64,000 nucleotides of DNA from JANJTY01 sp038257155. Lineage in GTDB: Bacteria > Pseudomonadota > Gammaproteobacteria > Xanthomonadales > Xanthomonadaceae. This document shows, one piece after another, positions 15,536 to 25,522 of the stretch. The position numbers and the translations under genes were made by a program. How positions within the stretch are numbered: the stretch's first letter is position 1; every line of letters begins with the position of its first letter. The DNA lies in the NCBI GenBank assembly GCA_038257155.1, contig JBBSJP010000018.1:1-64000 (forward strand), written 5' to 3'. The notes under the pieces are model-generated. The model did not search any database. It was not told the origin of the DNA and saw nothing but the letters and a program-made list of their open reading frames with translations.

Positions 15536-18049
15536 ATGATTGAACGAATCGCCTCCGCCTGTCGCCTCGCCGTTCGAGGCTTGCTCGCGCGGCCCGGTTT
15601 TGCGCTGGTCGTGGTCATGACCCTGGCCTTTGGCATTGGCGCCAACGTGGCGATTTTCTCGCTGTTCCAGCAGATGCTGTTGCAGCCTCTGCCAGTGCAG
15701 GCGCCCGAAGAGCTGGTCAATCTGGCCTCCCCGGGACCCAAGTCCGGATCGACCTCCTGCAATGATGCCGGCAATTGCGATTACGCCTTCAGCTATCCCA
15801 TGTTTCGCGATCTGGAGCGTCTGCAGACACCGTTCGACGGAATGGCCGCGCATCGGATCGTGGGAGCGAACCTGGCCTATGAAGGCCAGACCCAGTCTGC
15901 CAGCGGCATGCTGGTGTCAGGCTCGTATTTTGGCGTGCTTGGTCTTCAGCCGGCACTGGGTCGCTTGCTGGGCCCGCAGGATGACCGCGTCGACGGTGAA
16001 GCCGAGGCCGTGGTGCTGGGGCATGCCTACTGGCGCAATGCCCTGGGAGGCGATCCGTCGGTGATCGGTCGCACCCTGGTGGTCAATGGCAAGCCCCTCA
16101 GCATCGTCGGGGTTGCGCCGGAAGGTTTTGGCGGGACCACGCTCGGCAACCGCGCAAACGTTTTCCTGCCGATCACGTTCCGTTGGCTGCAGCAGCCCAG
16201 CTCCCTGCCCAATCATGTCGATCGGCGCAGTTACTGGGTGTACGCCTTCGCCCGCCTGAAACCCGACACCACGATCGAGCAGGCCGCTGCTGCCATGCAG
16301 CCGACCTACCGCGGAATCATCAGCGAGATCGAGCTGCCTTTGCAGAGCGGTATGAGTGAGCAGGGCATCGAACGGTTCAAGACCAAACCACTGTTGCTTG
16401 AACCGGGGCTGCGTGGACAAAGCCGGGTTCCGGACAATGCCCGCGCACCCTTGAGCATCCTGCTGGCGGTCACCGCCCTGGTACTGCTGATTGCCTGCGT
16501 CAATATTGCCAACCTGATGTTGGCGCGCGGCGCCTCGAGAGAAGGTGAAATGGCGGTGCGCGCGTCGCTCGGCGCCAGTGGCGCGCGTCTCGCCAGCCAG
16601 CTGCTGGGCGAATGTCTGTTGCTGGCCTTTCTGGCCGGTATCGCCAGTCTGCCCATGGCAATGCTGACCTTGAAAGCGGTAGCCGCACTGCTGCCTGCCG
16701 AGGCCGCTGAATTGCTGGCCAACAGTCTGGACTGGCAGGCGGCAGCCCTGGCCATGGGCGTTGCGCTGGTATGCGCGCTGCTTTTTGGCCTGTACCCGGC
16801 CCTGCGCTCAGCGCGGGTGCAGCCGTCCGAAGCACTCAAGGCACAGAGTTCGCGCGGCACTGGTGGCAAAGCTGCCAATCGCTTCCGCATGGGACTGGCG
16901 ATCGCGCAGGTGGCGTTCTCGATGGCGCTGCTGGTGTTGGCTGGACTCTTTACCCAGAGCCTGATCAACATCAGCCGGGTCGATCTGGGTGTTCGGGTGG
17001 ATTCGATCAGCACCTTCTACATTTCGCCCGAGCTCAACGGGTACAGCCCGCAGGCTTCGATGCAATTGTTCGACCGATTGGAAGAAGAACTTGCGGCAGT
17101 TCCGGGCGTGGCCTCGGTGGCTTCGTCCATGGTGCTTCTGCTGTCTGGCAACGACTGGAGCAACAACGTCTCGGTCGAGGGCTTCGAGGCAGGTCCCGAC
17201 TCCAATACCGACTCGGTGATGAACTACGTAGGCAGCGGCTTCTTCCGCACCGTGGACATGGGCCTCGTGGCGGGTCGCGAGTTCACCGAGGCAGACAATC
17301 TTGATGCGCCCAGGGTCGCGATCGTGAATCGCCAGTTTGCCGAGCGTTTCGGTCTGGGCAACGAGGCAGTCGGCAAGCGCATGGCAAGGGGGGCGAGTGA
17401 GGAACTGGATATCGAGATTGTCGGCGTGGTGCGGGATGCCAAATACAACAACGTCAAGGACGCCGTAGGGCCGCAGTTCTTCCTGCCGCGCCGGCAGTCG
17501 GATTCGCTCGGGACGATGAACTTCTACGTACACAGCGCCGTGCCGGCCGAGCAGATAATTGCAGCGGTGCCTGGCGTGATGGCGCGGCTCGATCCCAACC
17601 TTCCGGTCAACGACCTGCGCAGCCTGCAGCAGCAGGTGCGCGACAACGTCATGCTGGATCGATTCGTCGGCACCCTGGCCGCCGCTTTCGCTGCGCTCGC
17701 TACCCTGCTGGCTGCCATGGGACTGTATGGCGTGCTGTCCTACACCGTGGCGCAGCGAACCCGCGAGATCGGCCTGCGTCTGGCATTGGGCGCGCAGCCA
17801 TCGATGTTGCGCGGCATGGTGCTGCGCCAGGTGGGCTTCATGGCCCTGATCGGCGGGGTGATCGGTCTGGCCGTGGCGATAGCGCTTGGCCAAGGTGCCA
17901 GCTCGCTGCTGTTTGGCGTGAGCTCCAGCCAACCCGGCGTGATTCTGGCGGCAGTACTGGCGCTGGGTGCAGTGGTGCTGCTCGCTGGCTATCTGCCGGC
18001 GCGTCGCGCTTCGCGCATCGATCCGATGCTTGCCCTGCGCAACGAATGA
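15536..18049 (+). CDS. MacB/FtsX-type ABC permease, ADOP architecture (permease 2 of 6)
   Basis: An 837-residue paralogue of permease 1 with the same doubled layout: helix (P-G-F-A-L-V-V-V-M-T-L-A-F-G), periplasmic core domain, three-helix block, then a second copy ending R-R-A-S-R-I-D-P-M-L-A-L-R. In the periplasmic core it shares long specific segments with permease 4 (K-S/T-G-S-T-S near residue 65, F-S-Y-P-M-F-R-D-L, and D-W-S-N-N-V-S-V-E-G-F versus D-W-G-T-N-V-S-V-E-G-Y). These two are therefore closer to each other than to the rest. The ATG at 15536 follows GGGGAG at a normal distance and lies 41 bases after permease 1. Confidence 0.88.
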   Translation: MIERIASACRLAVRGLLARPGFALVVVMTLAFGIGANVAIFSLFQQMLLQPLPVQAPEELVNLASPGPKSGSTSCNDAGNCDYAFSYPMFRDLERLQTPFDGMAAHRIVGANLAYEGQTQSASGMLVSGSYFGVLGLQPALGRLLGPQDDRVDGEAEAVVLGHAYWRNALGGDPSVIGRTLVVNGKPLSIVGVAPEGFGGTTLGNRANVFLPITFRWLQQPSSLPNHVDRRSYWVYAFARLKPDTTIEQAAAAMQPTYRGIISEIELPLQSGMSEQGIERFKTKPLLLEPGLRGQSRVPDNARAPLSILLAVTALVLLIACVNIANLMLARGASREGEMAVRASLGASGARLASQLLGECLLLAFLAGIASLPMAMLTLKAVAALLPAEAAELLANSLDWQAAALAMGVALVCALLFGLYPALRSARVQPSEALKAQSSRGTGGKAANRFRMGLAIAQVAFSMALLVLAGLFTQSLINISRVDLGVRVDSISTFYISPELNGYSPQASMQLFDRLEEELAAVPGVASVASSMVLLLSGNDWSNNVSVEGFEAGPDSNTDSVMNYVGSGFFRTVDMGLVAGREFTEADNLDAPRVAIVNRQFAERFGLGNEAVGKRMARGASEELDIEIVGVVRDAKYNNVKDAVGPQFFLPRRQSDSLGTMNFYVHSAVPAEQIIAAVPGVMARLDPNLPVNDLRSLQQQVRDNVMLDRFVGTLAAAFAALATLLAAMGLYGVLSYTVAQRTREIGLRLALGAQPSMLRGMVLRQVGFMALIGGVIGLAVAIALGQGASSLLFGVSSSQPGVILAAVLALGAVVLLAGYLPARRASRIDPMLALRNE

Positions 18050-18062
18050 GGAGCAGTGAGAC

Positions 18063-20489
18063 ATGAGCGTATTTGCACAGGAAATCAGACTGGCCCTGCG
18101 CGGCCTGGTGCGCACGCCATGGTTCAGTCTGACGGCACTGCTGATGCTGGCAGCCGGGCTTGGCATGTGCCTCTACATGTTCGGCGCCATCCAGTCCTTC
18201 ATCTTCACCCAGCCTGCTTTCCACGATCCGGATCAGGTGCTGTACTTCGACCTGCGCAATCAGCGCAGCGGGGCGCGAAACGTTGACACCACGCTGACAC
18301 ATTACGAATTCCTGCGCGAGCGCCAGACCAGCCTGGCATCGATCGGTGCGTTCTATGTGGGTACTGCAAACCTCAGTGACGCTGATCGACCGGAACGTCT
18401 TTCCGCAGGATTCGTTACGCCATCAGTACTGGAGGTGGCGGGAACCTCGCCCGTGCTCGGTCGTTCCCTGCAGCCCACCGATGGTCTGCCAGGCGCTGCG
18501 CCGGTAGTCCTGCTGTCGCATGCGGTGTGGCAGAACCGGTACGGCGCCGACCCGTCGATCATTGGCCGCGACGTGCGTGTCAATGGCCAGCGCAGTCAGG
18601 TAGTCGGCGTGATGCCGGAGCGATTCTCGTTTCCGGCGCGTGAGGCATTGTGGATTCCCCTGCGTTACGACGCGGTGCAACCGGAAGCAGGAGGCTCACC
18701 GATCAGTGTGCAGATCGTTGGGCGCATGCAGGTCGATGCGCGCATTGCCTCGGTGCAATCCGAGTTCGATGCTCTGCTGCGCAGCCACGCTGAAGAACAT
18801 CCGGCACGCAAGGCGCCTGATGGCGTCGTGCTGAAGAAGTTCTCGCATCAGTTCGTCAACGAGATCACTCGCGGCATCCTGTTGACCATGTTTGCCGCCG
18901 TCGTGCTGGTGCTGGTAATGGCCTGCACCAATGTCGCCAATTTGTTCGTCGCGCGCAGCGTGGCGCGACTGCGCGAAACCGCGATCTGCAGTGCGATCGG
19001 CGCCAGCCGCACGCGCCTGTTGACGCGCCTGGTCGCCGAGGCCGGCGTGCTTAGCCTGCTGGCTGCCGCCCTCGGCTTCGGCATGGCGCAGTGGGCCGGC
19101 TGGGCGACGGTGCGCGCAGTGCATGCCAGCGAAGATGCACCGCCAAACTGGACGGCTGAACTGGTGATCGACGGCTGGAGTTTTCTGGCGGCCGCCGCGC
19201 TGGCCCTGTTGGCGACCCTGGCGGCCAGTGCAATTCCGGCACTGCGCCTGATGCGCAGTGACCTGAATCAGGCCTTGCGCAGTGGCGGCGCAGGCAGCAT
19301 CGGCGGTTCGGCCATGGGCCGCAAGCTGGTGGTATTCCAGGTTGCCCTTTGCACCGTGCTGCTGGTCTGCTCGGGGCTCACCATTCTCAGCGCGGTTCGC
19401 CAGCAAACCGTGGAACCGGGCGTGCGAACCGAAGGCGTGCTGACCGGCCGAGCGGGCCTGTTTCAAGGCAGCTATCCCGACGATGCCGCGTTGACGCGGT
19501 TCGCCGAACGCCTGCAGTCCGAGTTGCGGACCATTCCCGGCGTTACCCACGCGACCCTGTCCACCAGCTTGCCAATGACACGTAGCTCGCGCAATTTCAT
19601 CGAACCCGAGGGCTTCGCGGTTGACGCCGAGATCGGGCCACCCCTGGCCGATGCGGTTGCGGTGGACAGCGCGTTCTTCGACGCCTTCGCGATTGCGCAG
19701 CAGAGCGGCCGCGGCTTCTCCAGCACGGACCTGGCTGACAGTCTGCCGGTGGCAATTGTCAGCCGTGGCTTTGCGGCCGCGTATTGGCCGGGTCTCGACC
19801 CCATCGGTCAGCGTCTGCGCCTGGGGCGCGACGAGTCCGTCGGTGAATGGCGCACGGTGGTGGGTGTCGTGGGCGATGTGCATCATGAAGCCGAGGACGC
19901 CGCCGGCCAGCCGCGCGTGGTCTACACGCCGCTGGCTCAGACGCCGGCGCGCTTTCTCAGCTTCGCGCTGATCGGCCCGGCCGACACCGATTCTCTGCAT
20001 GATGCGGTTCGCGCGGCGGTGCAGCGCGTCGATCCCGATCTGCCGGTGTACTGGTTGCGCAGCTTGGATGACTGGATTCGCGAGTCGCGCTTCGAAAATG
20101 AGCTGCTGGCCATGCTGTTCGGTGCCTTCGGTCTGTTCGCATTGTTCCTGACTGCCGCCGGCATCTATGCAGTGCTTGCACACAGCATCAGCCAGCGGCA
20201 GCGTGAGATCGGCGTGCGACGCGCTCTGGGTGCCGACAATCGAGGTCTGCTGCGCATGCTCGTCGGACAGAACGGACGTCTGCTTGGCATTGGTTTGGCG
20301 TTCGGTCTGGTCGGCGCCTTGCTGTTCTCGCCGCTGCTGCAGCGCGTGCTGTTCGCGGTCGATCCGCGCGACCCGCAGGCGGTTGGCATGGCGCTGGCGG
20401 CCTTGCTGGTGACTGTCGCCATTGCCGCGGTTGTGCCGGTGCGGCGCGCCCTGCGGGTGGAACCGATGGCTGCATTGCGGCAGGACTGA
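18063..20489 (+). CDS. MacB/FtsX-type ABC permease, ADOP architecture (permease 3 of 6)
   Basis: An 808-residue permease with two MacB-like halves. It starts 13 bases after permease 2, with GAGGAG as ribosome site. It diverges from its neighbours in the first helix (T-P-W-F-S-L-T-A-L-L-M-L-A-A-G-L-G-M), where the usual G-I-G-x-N-x-A-I-F-S segment is replaced by G-L-G-M-C-L-Y-M-F-G. The periplasmic cores are also distinctive, pointing to a different partner or substrate. The end R-R-A-L-R-V-E-P-M-A-A-L-R matches the family. Role and dependency on the shared ATPase are as inferred for the other permeases. Confidence 0.86.
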   Translation: MSVFAQEIRLALRGLVRTPWFSLTALLMLAAGLGMCLYMFGAIQSFIFTQPAFHDPDQVLYFDLRNQRSGARNVDTTLTHYEFLRERQTSLASIGAFYVGTANLSDADRPERLSAGFVTPSVLEVAGTSPVLGRSLQPTDGLPGAAPVVLLSHAVWQNRYGADPSIIGRDVRVNGQRSQVVGVMPERFSFPAREALWIPLRYDAVQPEAGGSPISVQIVGRMQVDARIASVQSEFDALLRSHAEEHPARKAPDGVVLKKFSHQFVNEITRGILLTMFAAVVLVLVMACTNVANLFVARSVARLRETAICSAIGASRTRLLTRLVAEAGVLSLLAAALGFGMAQWAGWATVRAVHASEDAPPNWTAELVIDGWSFLAAAALALLATLAASAIPALRLMRSDLNQALRSGGAGSIGGSAMGRKLVVFQVALCTVLLVCSGLTILSAVRQQTVEPGVRTEGVLTGRAGLFQGSYPDDAALTRFAERLQSELRTIPGVTHATLSTSLPMTRSSRNFIEPEGFAVDAEIGPPLADAVAVDSAFFDAFAIAQQSGRGFSSTDLADSLPVAIVSRGFAAAYWPGLDPIGQRLRLGRDESVGEWRTVVGVVGDVHHEAEDAAGQPRVVYTPLAQTPARFLSFALIGPADTDSLHDAVRAAVQRVDPDLPVYWLRSLDDWIRESRFENELLAMLFGAFGLFALFLTAAGIYAVLAHSISQRQREIGVRRALGADNRGLLRMLVGQNGRLLGIGLAFGLVGALLFSPLLQRVLFAVDPRDPQAVGMALAALLVTVAIAAVVPVRRALRVEPMAALRQD

Positions 20490-20520
20490 TGATGGGACCT
20501 CGAACGGGAATACGCTCGAA

Positions 20521-23034
20521 ATGATCTGGATTGCCGATCTACGCTATGCCGTGCGCGGACTGCTCAAGCGACCGCTGTTCGCGCTGGTGGCCGTGCTCAG
20601 CCTGGGACTTGGCATTGGCGTCAACACGGCAATCTTTTCCCTGTTCCACCAGGCCGTACTGAAGCCACTGCCGGTAGTCGAGCCTGGTCGCCTTATCAAC
20701 CTGAATGCCCCAGGACTCAAGACCGGATCGACCTCCAACAACACGGCCGGCCGGCGCGATGCCATCTTCAGCTATCCGATGTTCCGCGACCTGCAGGCTG
20801 CGCCGGCGGTTCAGTCAGCCTTGCGCGGTATCGCTGCGCACCGCTCTTTCCAGACCAATATCGCGCTCGATGGCGAGACCGTCAGCGGCACTGGCATGCT
20901 GGTTTCGGGCAACTACTTCACGCTGCTGGGCCTGACGCCTGCCGTCGGGCGGCTGCTGATTGAAGGCGACGACGCGCAGATCGGCGCCGGGCGTGTGGCG
21001 GTTCTCAGCCATGCCTACTGGCGCAACGCACTAGGTGGTGACGCGCAGGTTGTTGGGCGCAGCATCCAGGTCAATGGCGAGGCGCTGGAGATTGTCGGTG
21101 TGGCGCCCGAGGGTTTCGAAGGCACCACGTTTGGAACACGGCCACAGGTATTCGTTCCGATCAGCTCGCGTTGGCTGCTGCAGCCGCAGTCGCGCGCCGA
21201 TCACGATGACCGCATGAGCTATTGGGTTTACCTGTTTGCTCGATTGGCCCCCGGTGTCGATCCGGCGCAAGCCACTGATGCCCTCAACGTCCCATACACC
21301 GCATTGCTGCGTGATATCGAGCTGCCCCTGCATGAGCGCTTCGACGAAGGCCAGCGCGAGCAGTTCCTGGCGCGCCGCATCGAGATCGAAGCCGGCGAGC
21401 GCGGCCAGAGCAGCGTTGCACTTTCGGCGCGCACGCCGATGCTGTTGCTGCAGGCGGCAGCGTTCCTGGTCTTGCTGGTGGCCTGCCTGAATATTGCCAA
21501 TCTGCTGCTGGCGCGCGGAGCAGCGCGCGCGGGCGAGTTCGCGATACGCGCCTCGATCGGCGCGAGTCGCGGGCGACTATTGCGTCAGTTGCTGGTCGAG
21601 GCTGCGGCGCTGGCCCTGTGTGGCGCCGCACTGTCCTTGCCATTGGCCAGTGCGGCAATCCAGGGCCTGCTTGCGTACCTGCCGGGCAACACCGGCACCA
21701 GCTTGAGCGCCCGGCTTGACGGCGCTGCCCTGGTGTTTGCGGCTGGTCTGGCCTTGCTCACGGTTCTGTTGTTCGGATTGCTTCCGGCACTGCAGGTGGC
21801 GAGGGTTTCCACCATGAGTGTGCTGCGTGGTGACAGCGCCAACAGCACAGGAACCCGGGCCGCGGGGCGTTTCCGTGCGGTCTTGGCTACCGCCCAGGTC
21901 GGCTTCTCATTGGCAGCACTGGCGCTGGCAGGCCTGTTTGCGCAAAGCCTTGTCAATCTGGGTCGCGTCGACCTGGGCATGCAAGTCGAGCATGTTGCGA
22001 GCTTCTCCGTGTCGCCGGGTCGCAGCGGTTACTCGGCAGAGCGAGCCGCAGCCCTGTTCGACCGCCTTGAGGAGCAGATCGCGGCCTTGCCAGGCGTACA
22101 GTCGGTAGCCCTGTCCATGGTGCCCTTGATGACGGGCAGCGATTGGGGCACCAATGTGTCGGTGGAAGGTTACGAGCGTGGTCCACAGACGACCGATCCG
22201 TTCGTCAATGAGGTCGGCGACGACTACTTCGCCACGCTCGGCATTCCGTTGTTGGCTGGACGCAGCTTCAGCCCGTTGGATAGCGCCGGCAGCGCGCGCG
22301 TGGCGATAATCAACCGGCGTTTTGCCGAACACTACGGCCTGGGTGCCAATCCCATTGGCAAGCGCATGGCCACCGGGCGAAGCGATGATCTCGACATCGA
22401 GATCATCGGACTGGTCGCCGACAGCAAGTACAGTCGGGTCAAGGAAGACGATCCGATCCAGTTCTTCCTGTCGCGTCGGCAGAATCCGGATGTCGCCGAG
22501 ATGACCATGTACGTGCGCAGCCACGGCGAACCGCAGAAGCTGCTCGCGGGCCTGGCGCGGGTTGCGGCAGAGATTGACCCAAACCTGCCGCTGGAGAACC
22601 TTCGCACCATGCCGCAGACCATTGCGCAGAACCTGGCTGTGGACCGCTTCGTGGGCTCGCTTGCTGCGGCGTTTGCCTTGCTCGCCACGGCCTTGGCCGC
22701 GCTGGGTTTGTATGGCGTGTTGACCTACACCCTGTCGCAACGGCAGCGCGAGATCGGCCTGCGCATGGCCTTGGGCGCAGCGCCGCGTCGTCTGGCGGGC
22801 ATGCTGATGGCCCAGGTAGGTTGCCTCACCGGGGTCGGCATGCTGTTGGGTCTGCTGGTGGCGATTGCCCTGGGTCGCGCGGCACAGTCCCTTCTGTTTG
22901 GCCTGGAAGGGCACGATCCGCTTGTCTTGCTGAGTGCCATTGTCGTGCTGACGGTGATTGCCTTTGCCACCGCCTGGATGCCAGCGCGTCGCGCCGCGCG
23001 CATGGATCCGATGATTGCCTTGCGTCACGAATGA
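20521..23034 (+). CDS. MacB/FtsX-type ABC permease, ADOP architecture (permease 4 of 6)
   Basis: An 837-residue permease, the same length as permease 2 and clearly its closest relative in the operon by shared periplasmic segments and by the tail R-R-A-A-R-M-D-P-M-I-A-L-R. The ATG at 20521 opens directly onto the usual I-A-D-L-R-Y-A-V-R-G-L-L-K amphipathic start. An upstream start in the same frame would overlap permease 3 by 68 bases without a signal. It carries the G-I-G-V-N-T-A-I-F-S signature after the first helix. A duplication of an ancestral permease 2/4 gene is the simplest explanation. Confidence 0.88.
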   Translation: MIWIADLRYAVRGLLKRPLFALVAVLSLGLGIGVNTAIFSLFHQAVLKPLPVVEPGRLINLNAPGLKTGSTSNNTAGRRDAIFSYPMFRDLQAAPAVQSALRGIAAHRSFQTNIALDGETVSGTGMLVSGNYFTLLGLTPAVGRLLIEGDDAQIGAGRVAVLSHAYWRNALGGDAQVVGRSIQVNGEALEIVGVAPEGFEGTTFGTRPQVFVPISSRWLLQPQSRADHDDRMSYWVYLFARLAPGVDPAQATDALNVPYTALLRDIELPLHERFDEGQREQFLARRIEIEAGERGQSSVALSARTPMLLLQAAAFLVLLVACLNIANLLLARGAARAGEFAIRASIGASRGRLLRQLLVEAAALALCGAALSLPLASAAIQGLLAYLPGNTGTSLSARLDGAALVFAAGLALLTVLLFGLLPALQVARVSTMSVLRGDSANSTGTRAAGRFRAVLATAQVGFSLAALALAGLFAQSLVNLGRVDLGMQVEHVASFSVSPGRSGYSAERAAALFDRLEEQIAALPGVQSVALSMVPLMTGSDWGTNVSVEGYERGPQTTDPFVNEVGDDYFATLGIPLLAGRSFSPLDSAGSARVAIINRRFAEHYGLGANPIGKRMATGRSDDLDIEIIGLVADSKYSRVKEDDPIQFFLSRRQNPDVAEMTMYVRSHGEPQKLLAGLARVAAEIDPNLPLENLRTMPQTIAQNLAVDRFVGSLAAAFALLATALAALGLYGVLTYTLSQRQREIGLRMALGAAPRRLAGMLMAQVGCLTGVGMLLGLLVAIALGRAAQSLLFGLEGHDPLVLLSAIVVLTVIAFATAWMPARRAARMDPMIALRHE

Positions 23035-23053
23035 ACCGATTGGAGATGTCACC

Positions 23054-25519
23054 ATGAACAGCTGGACCATGGACCTGCGCTACAGCCTGCGCAGCCTGAT
23101 CGCCAAACCGGCCCTGGTGCTGGTAGCCGTGTTCACCCTGGCGCTGGGCATCGGTGCCAACACCGCGATTTTCTCGGTGCTCAATGGACTGTTCCTGGCG
23201 CCGCTGCCGTATCCGCAGGGCGAGCAACTGGTGGACGTGTACAACACCTACCCGACCAGCAATCTGGCCTATGCCGGCACCTCGATTCCCGACTATCTCG
23301 ATCGCAAGGAGCAGGCCAGCAGCCTGGAGGATATGGCCCTCTACACCGGCGTCAGCCTCAATCTGGCCGAGCGGGGCAGCCAGCCCGAGCGTCTTATCGG
23401 ACTACGCGCCACGTCTTCCTTGTTCAGCACGCTGGGAGTCTCCGCCGCTCTCGGACGGGTGTTCGATGCAGAACACGATGTCATTGGCCAGGACAAGGTC
23501 GTGGTGCTGAGCCATGCGCTGTGGCGCAACCGTTTCGACGCCGACCCGGCCATGGTTGGTCGTGACCTGCGCTTTTCTGGTGAGACCTACCGCGTCATCG
23601 GTGTGATGCCGGAACACTTCGGCTTTCCCTCGCCGCAAACCCAGCTCTGGATTCCTTTTGCCTTCACCGATGCACAGCGGACTGACAACGAGCGCGGCAA
23701 CGAGTACTCGCAGTCGGTCGGTCGGCTGCGCGCTGATGCCAGCATCGAGCGTCTGCATGCCGAACTCGATGCCATCGTCGCGCGCAACGCCGATCGGATC
23801 GCGGCGGTCGATGGTGACGGTGCCGCGCGTTTTGCCACCTATCTGCGTGGCGGCAATTTCCTTGGTCGTGCCCAGCCGCTGCGCGAACTGCAGGTCGGCG
23901 ATTCGCGCCCCATGGTGATGATCCTGCAAGTGGCAGTTGGCCTGGTGCTGCTGATCGCGGCTGCCAACGTCGCGAACCTGCTGCTGACCCGACTCAATGC
24001 GCGGCAGAAGGAGTTGGCGGTGCGTAGCGCACTGGGCGCGAGCCGGCTGCGCATCGCGCGCCAGCTGCTGATGGAATCGCAATTGATTGCGCTGGCCGGT
24101 TGCGTTATCGGAATCGGGCTGGCCCTGCTGTTGATCGAATTGCTGCCATCGATAGGCATCAGCGGCGGCAATGCGCAGTACCCGATTGGTATCGATGCCC
24201 CGGTGCTTGGCTTTGCCGTTGGGCTGAGCGTGGTCACCGGCGTGCTGGCGGCATTGCTGCCGGTGCTCAGCCTGCTGGGCAATCCTGTCAGTCGGGTGAT
24301 CAATGACAGCGGACGGCTGTCTGGCGGTGGCCGCATGGCGGGCGCCTCGCGCAGCTCGCTGGTGGTGGCGCAAGTGGCCCTGGCGACGGTCCTGCTGGTC
24401 GGCGCCGGCCTGCTGCTGCGCAGTTTCAACGGCCTCCAGCAGGCTTCGCCGGGGTTCGATTCCGAGGGCGTGATGACGGCGCTGATCTCATTGCCCATGG
24501 AGCGCTATGGCGAGCAGGCCCAGCGCGCCGCATTCTTCGAATCCCTGCTGGGCGAAGTGCGTGCCATCCCCGGCGTGGAGGGCGCCAGCATCACCTCCAA
24601 CCTGCCGTTTTCCGGCAACAACTCGCAGGGCAGCTATGGCATCGACGGCTTCGTGGTTTCCGATGCCAGCGCCTCGCCGCACGGCATGCAGCGCTACATC
24701 GACGAACAGTTCTTCGACACGCTTCGCGTTCCCTTGCTGAAGGGGCGCGGCTTCAACGTGTCAGATTCGGCCGAGTCCGAGCCGGTCGTGATCATCGATG
24801 CCTTCCTCGCCGAGAAGTACTTTGCCGACAAGGATCCGATCGGCCAACGCATCAATCGCGGCGACGGCTCACCCTGGGCCACCGTGGTCGGCGTGGTGGG
24901 GACGGTCAAGCACGGCAGCCTGCGCGAGCAGGTCAGCAAGGAAACTCTCTACTGGCCTTATCGACAGACCATGTCGAGCAGTGCGGCATTGTTGTTGCGC
25001 GGGCCCAGTGCCAGTTCGGAAGCTACCGCCGACGCGGTGCGCGCCGCAGTACAACGGGTCGATCCCGAACAGCCAGTCTTCAGTCTGCTGACGCTTGATG
25101 AGCGCATCGCGCTCAGCCTGCAACAGCAGCGTGCGCCGATGCATCTGCTGCTCGGGTTCGCGGCCGTGGCACTGCTGTTGTCGGCGATCGGCATCTATGC
25201 GGTGTTGGCCTTCAGTGTCGGGCAACGTTCGGGCGAGTTGGGTGTGCGCATGGCGGTGGGCGCCGGCGGTCGCCAGATCCAGGCACTGGTGATGGGGCAG
25301 GGTGCGCGACTGGCCGGCCTTGGGCTGGGCATCGGCGTCCTGCTGGCCCTGGTGCTGGGGCAGTTCGCTGAGGCGCAGCTGTTCGGCGTCAGTGCTCGGG
25401 ATCCTTTGACCTTCATGCTGGTTCCACCATTCCTGGCGGGCGTGGCGATGCTGGCCTGCTGGCTGCCGGCGCGCCGTGCGGCGCGGCTCGACCCGATGCT
25501 GGCCTTGCGCAAGGACTGA
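23054..25519 (+). CDS. MacB/FtsX-type ABC permease, ADOP architecture (permease 5 of 6)
   Basis: An 821-residue permease with the canonical start (M-D-L-R-Y-S-L-R-S-L-I-A-K-P then a helix and G-I-G-A-N-T-A-I-F-S). A periplasmic core rich in Y-N-T-Y-P, a three-helix block (about 300-420), a second core and a second block follow, ending R-R-A-A-R-L-D-P-M-L-A-L-R-K-D. ATG 23054 has GGAG eight bases upstream and is preferred over an in-frame start inside permease 4. The next permease begins three bases after its stop, so the two are very likely translationally coupled. Confidence 0.88.
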   Translation: MNSWTMDLRYSLRSLIAKPALVLVAVFTLALGIGANTAIFSVLNGLFLAPLPYPQGEQLVDVYNTYPTSNLAYAGTSIPDYLDRKEQASSLEDMALYTGVSLNLAERGSQPERLIGLRATSSLFSTLGVSAALGRVFDAEHDVIGQDKVVVLSHALWRNRFDADPAMVGRDLRFSGETYRVIGVMPEHFGFPSPQTQLWIPFAFTDAQRTDNERGNEYSQSVGRLRADASIERLHAELDAIVARNADRIAAVDGDGAARFATYLRGGNFLGRAQPLRELQVGDSRPMVMILQVAVGLVLLIAAANVANLLLTRLNARQKELAVRSALGASRLRIARQLLMESQLIALAGCVIGIGLALLLIELLPSIGISGGNAQYPIGIDAPVLGFAVGLSVVTGVLAALLPVLSLLGNPVSRVINDSGRLSGGGRMAGASRSSLVVAQVALATVLLVGAGLLLRSFNGLQQASPGFDSEGVMTALISLPMERYGEQAQRAAFFESLLGEVRAIPGVEGASITSNLPFSGNNSQGSYGIDGFVVSDASASPHGMQRYIDEQFFDTLRVPLLKGRGFNVSDSAESEPVVIIDAFLAEKYFADKDPIGQRINRGDGSPWATVVGVVGTVKHGSLREQVSKETLYWPYRQTMSSSAALLLRGPSASSEATADAVRAAVQRVDPEQPVFSLLTLDERIALSLQQQRAPMHLLLGFAAVALLLSAIGIYAVLAFSVGQRSGELGVRMAVGAGGRQIQALVMGQGARLAGLGLGIGVLLALVLGQFAEAQLFGVSARDPLTFMLVPPFLAGVAMLACWLPARRAARLDPMLALRKD

Positions 25520-25522
25520 TCG

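Noticed and set aside
18696..20183. 495-codon minus-strand frame opposite permease 3
   Set aside because: Histidine/glutamine/arginine-rich antisense frame with no family; the plus strand is a clear permease.
20422..20520. Upstream start for permease 4 overlapping permease 3
   Set aside because: It adds 33 arginine/cysteine-rich residues before the conserved permease N-terminus; ATG 20521 fits the family start exactly.
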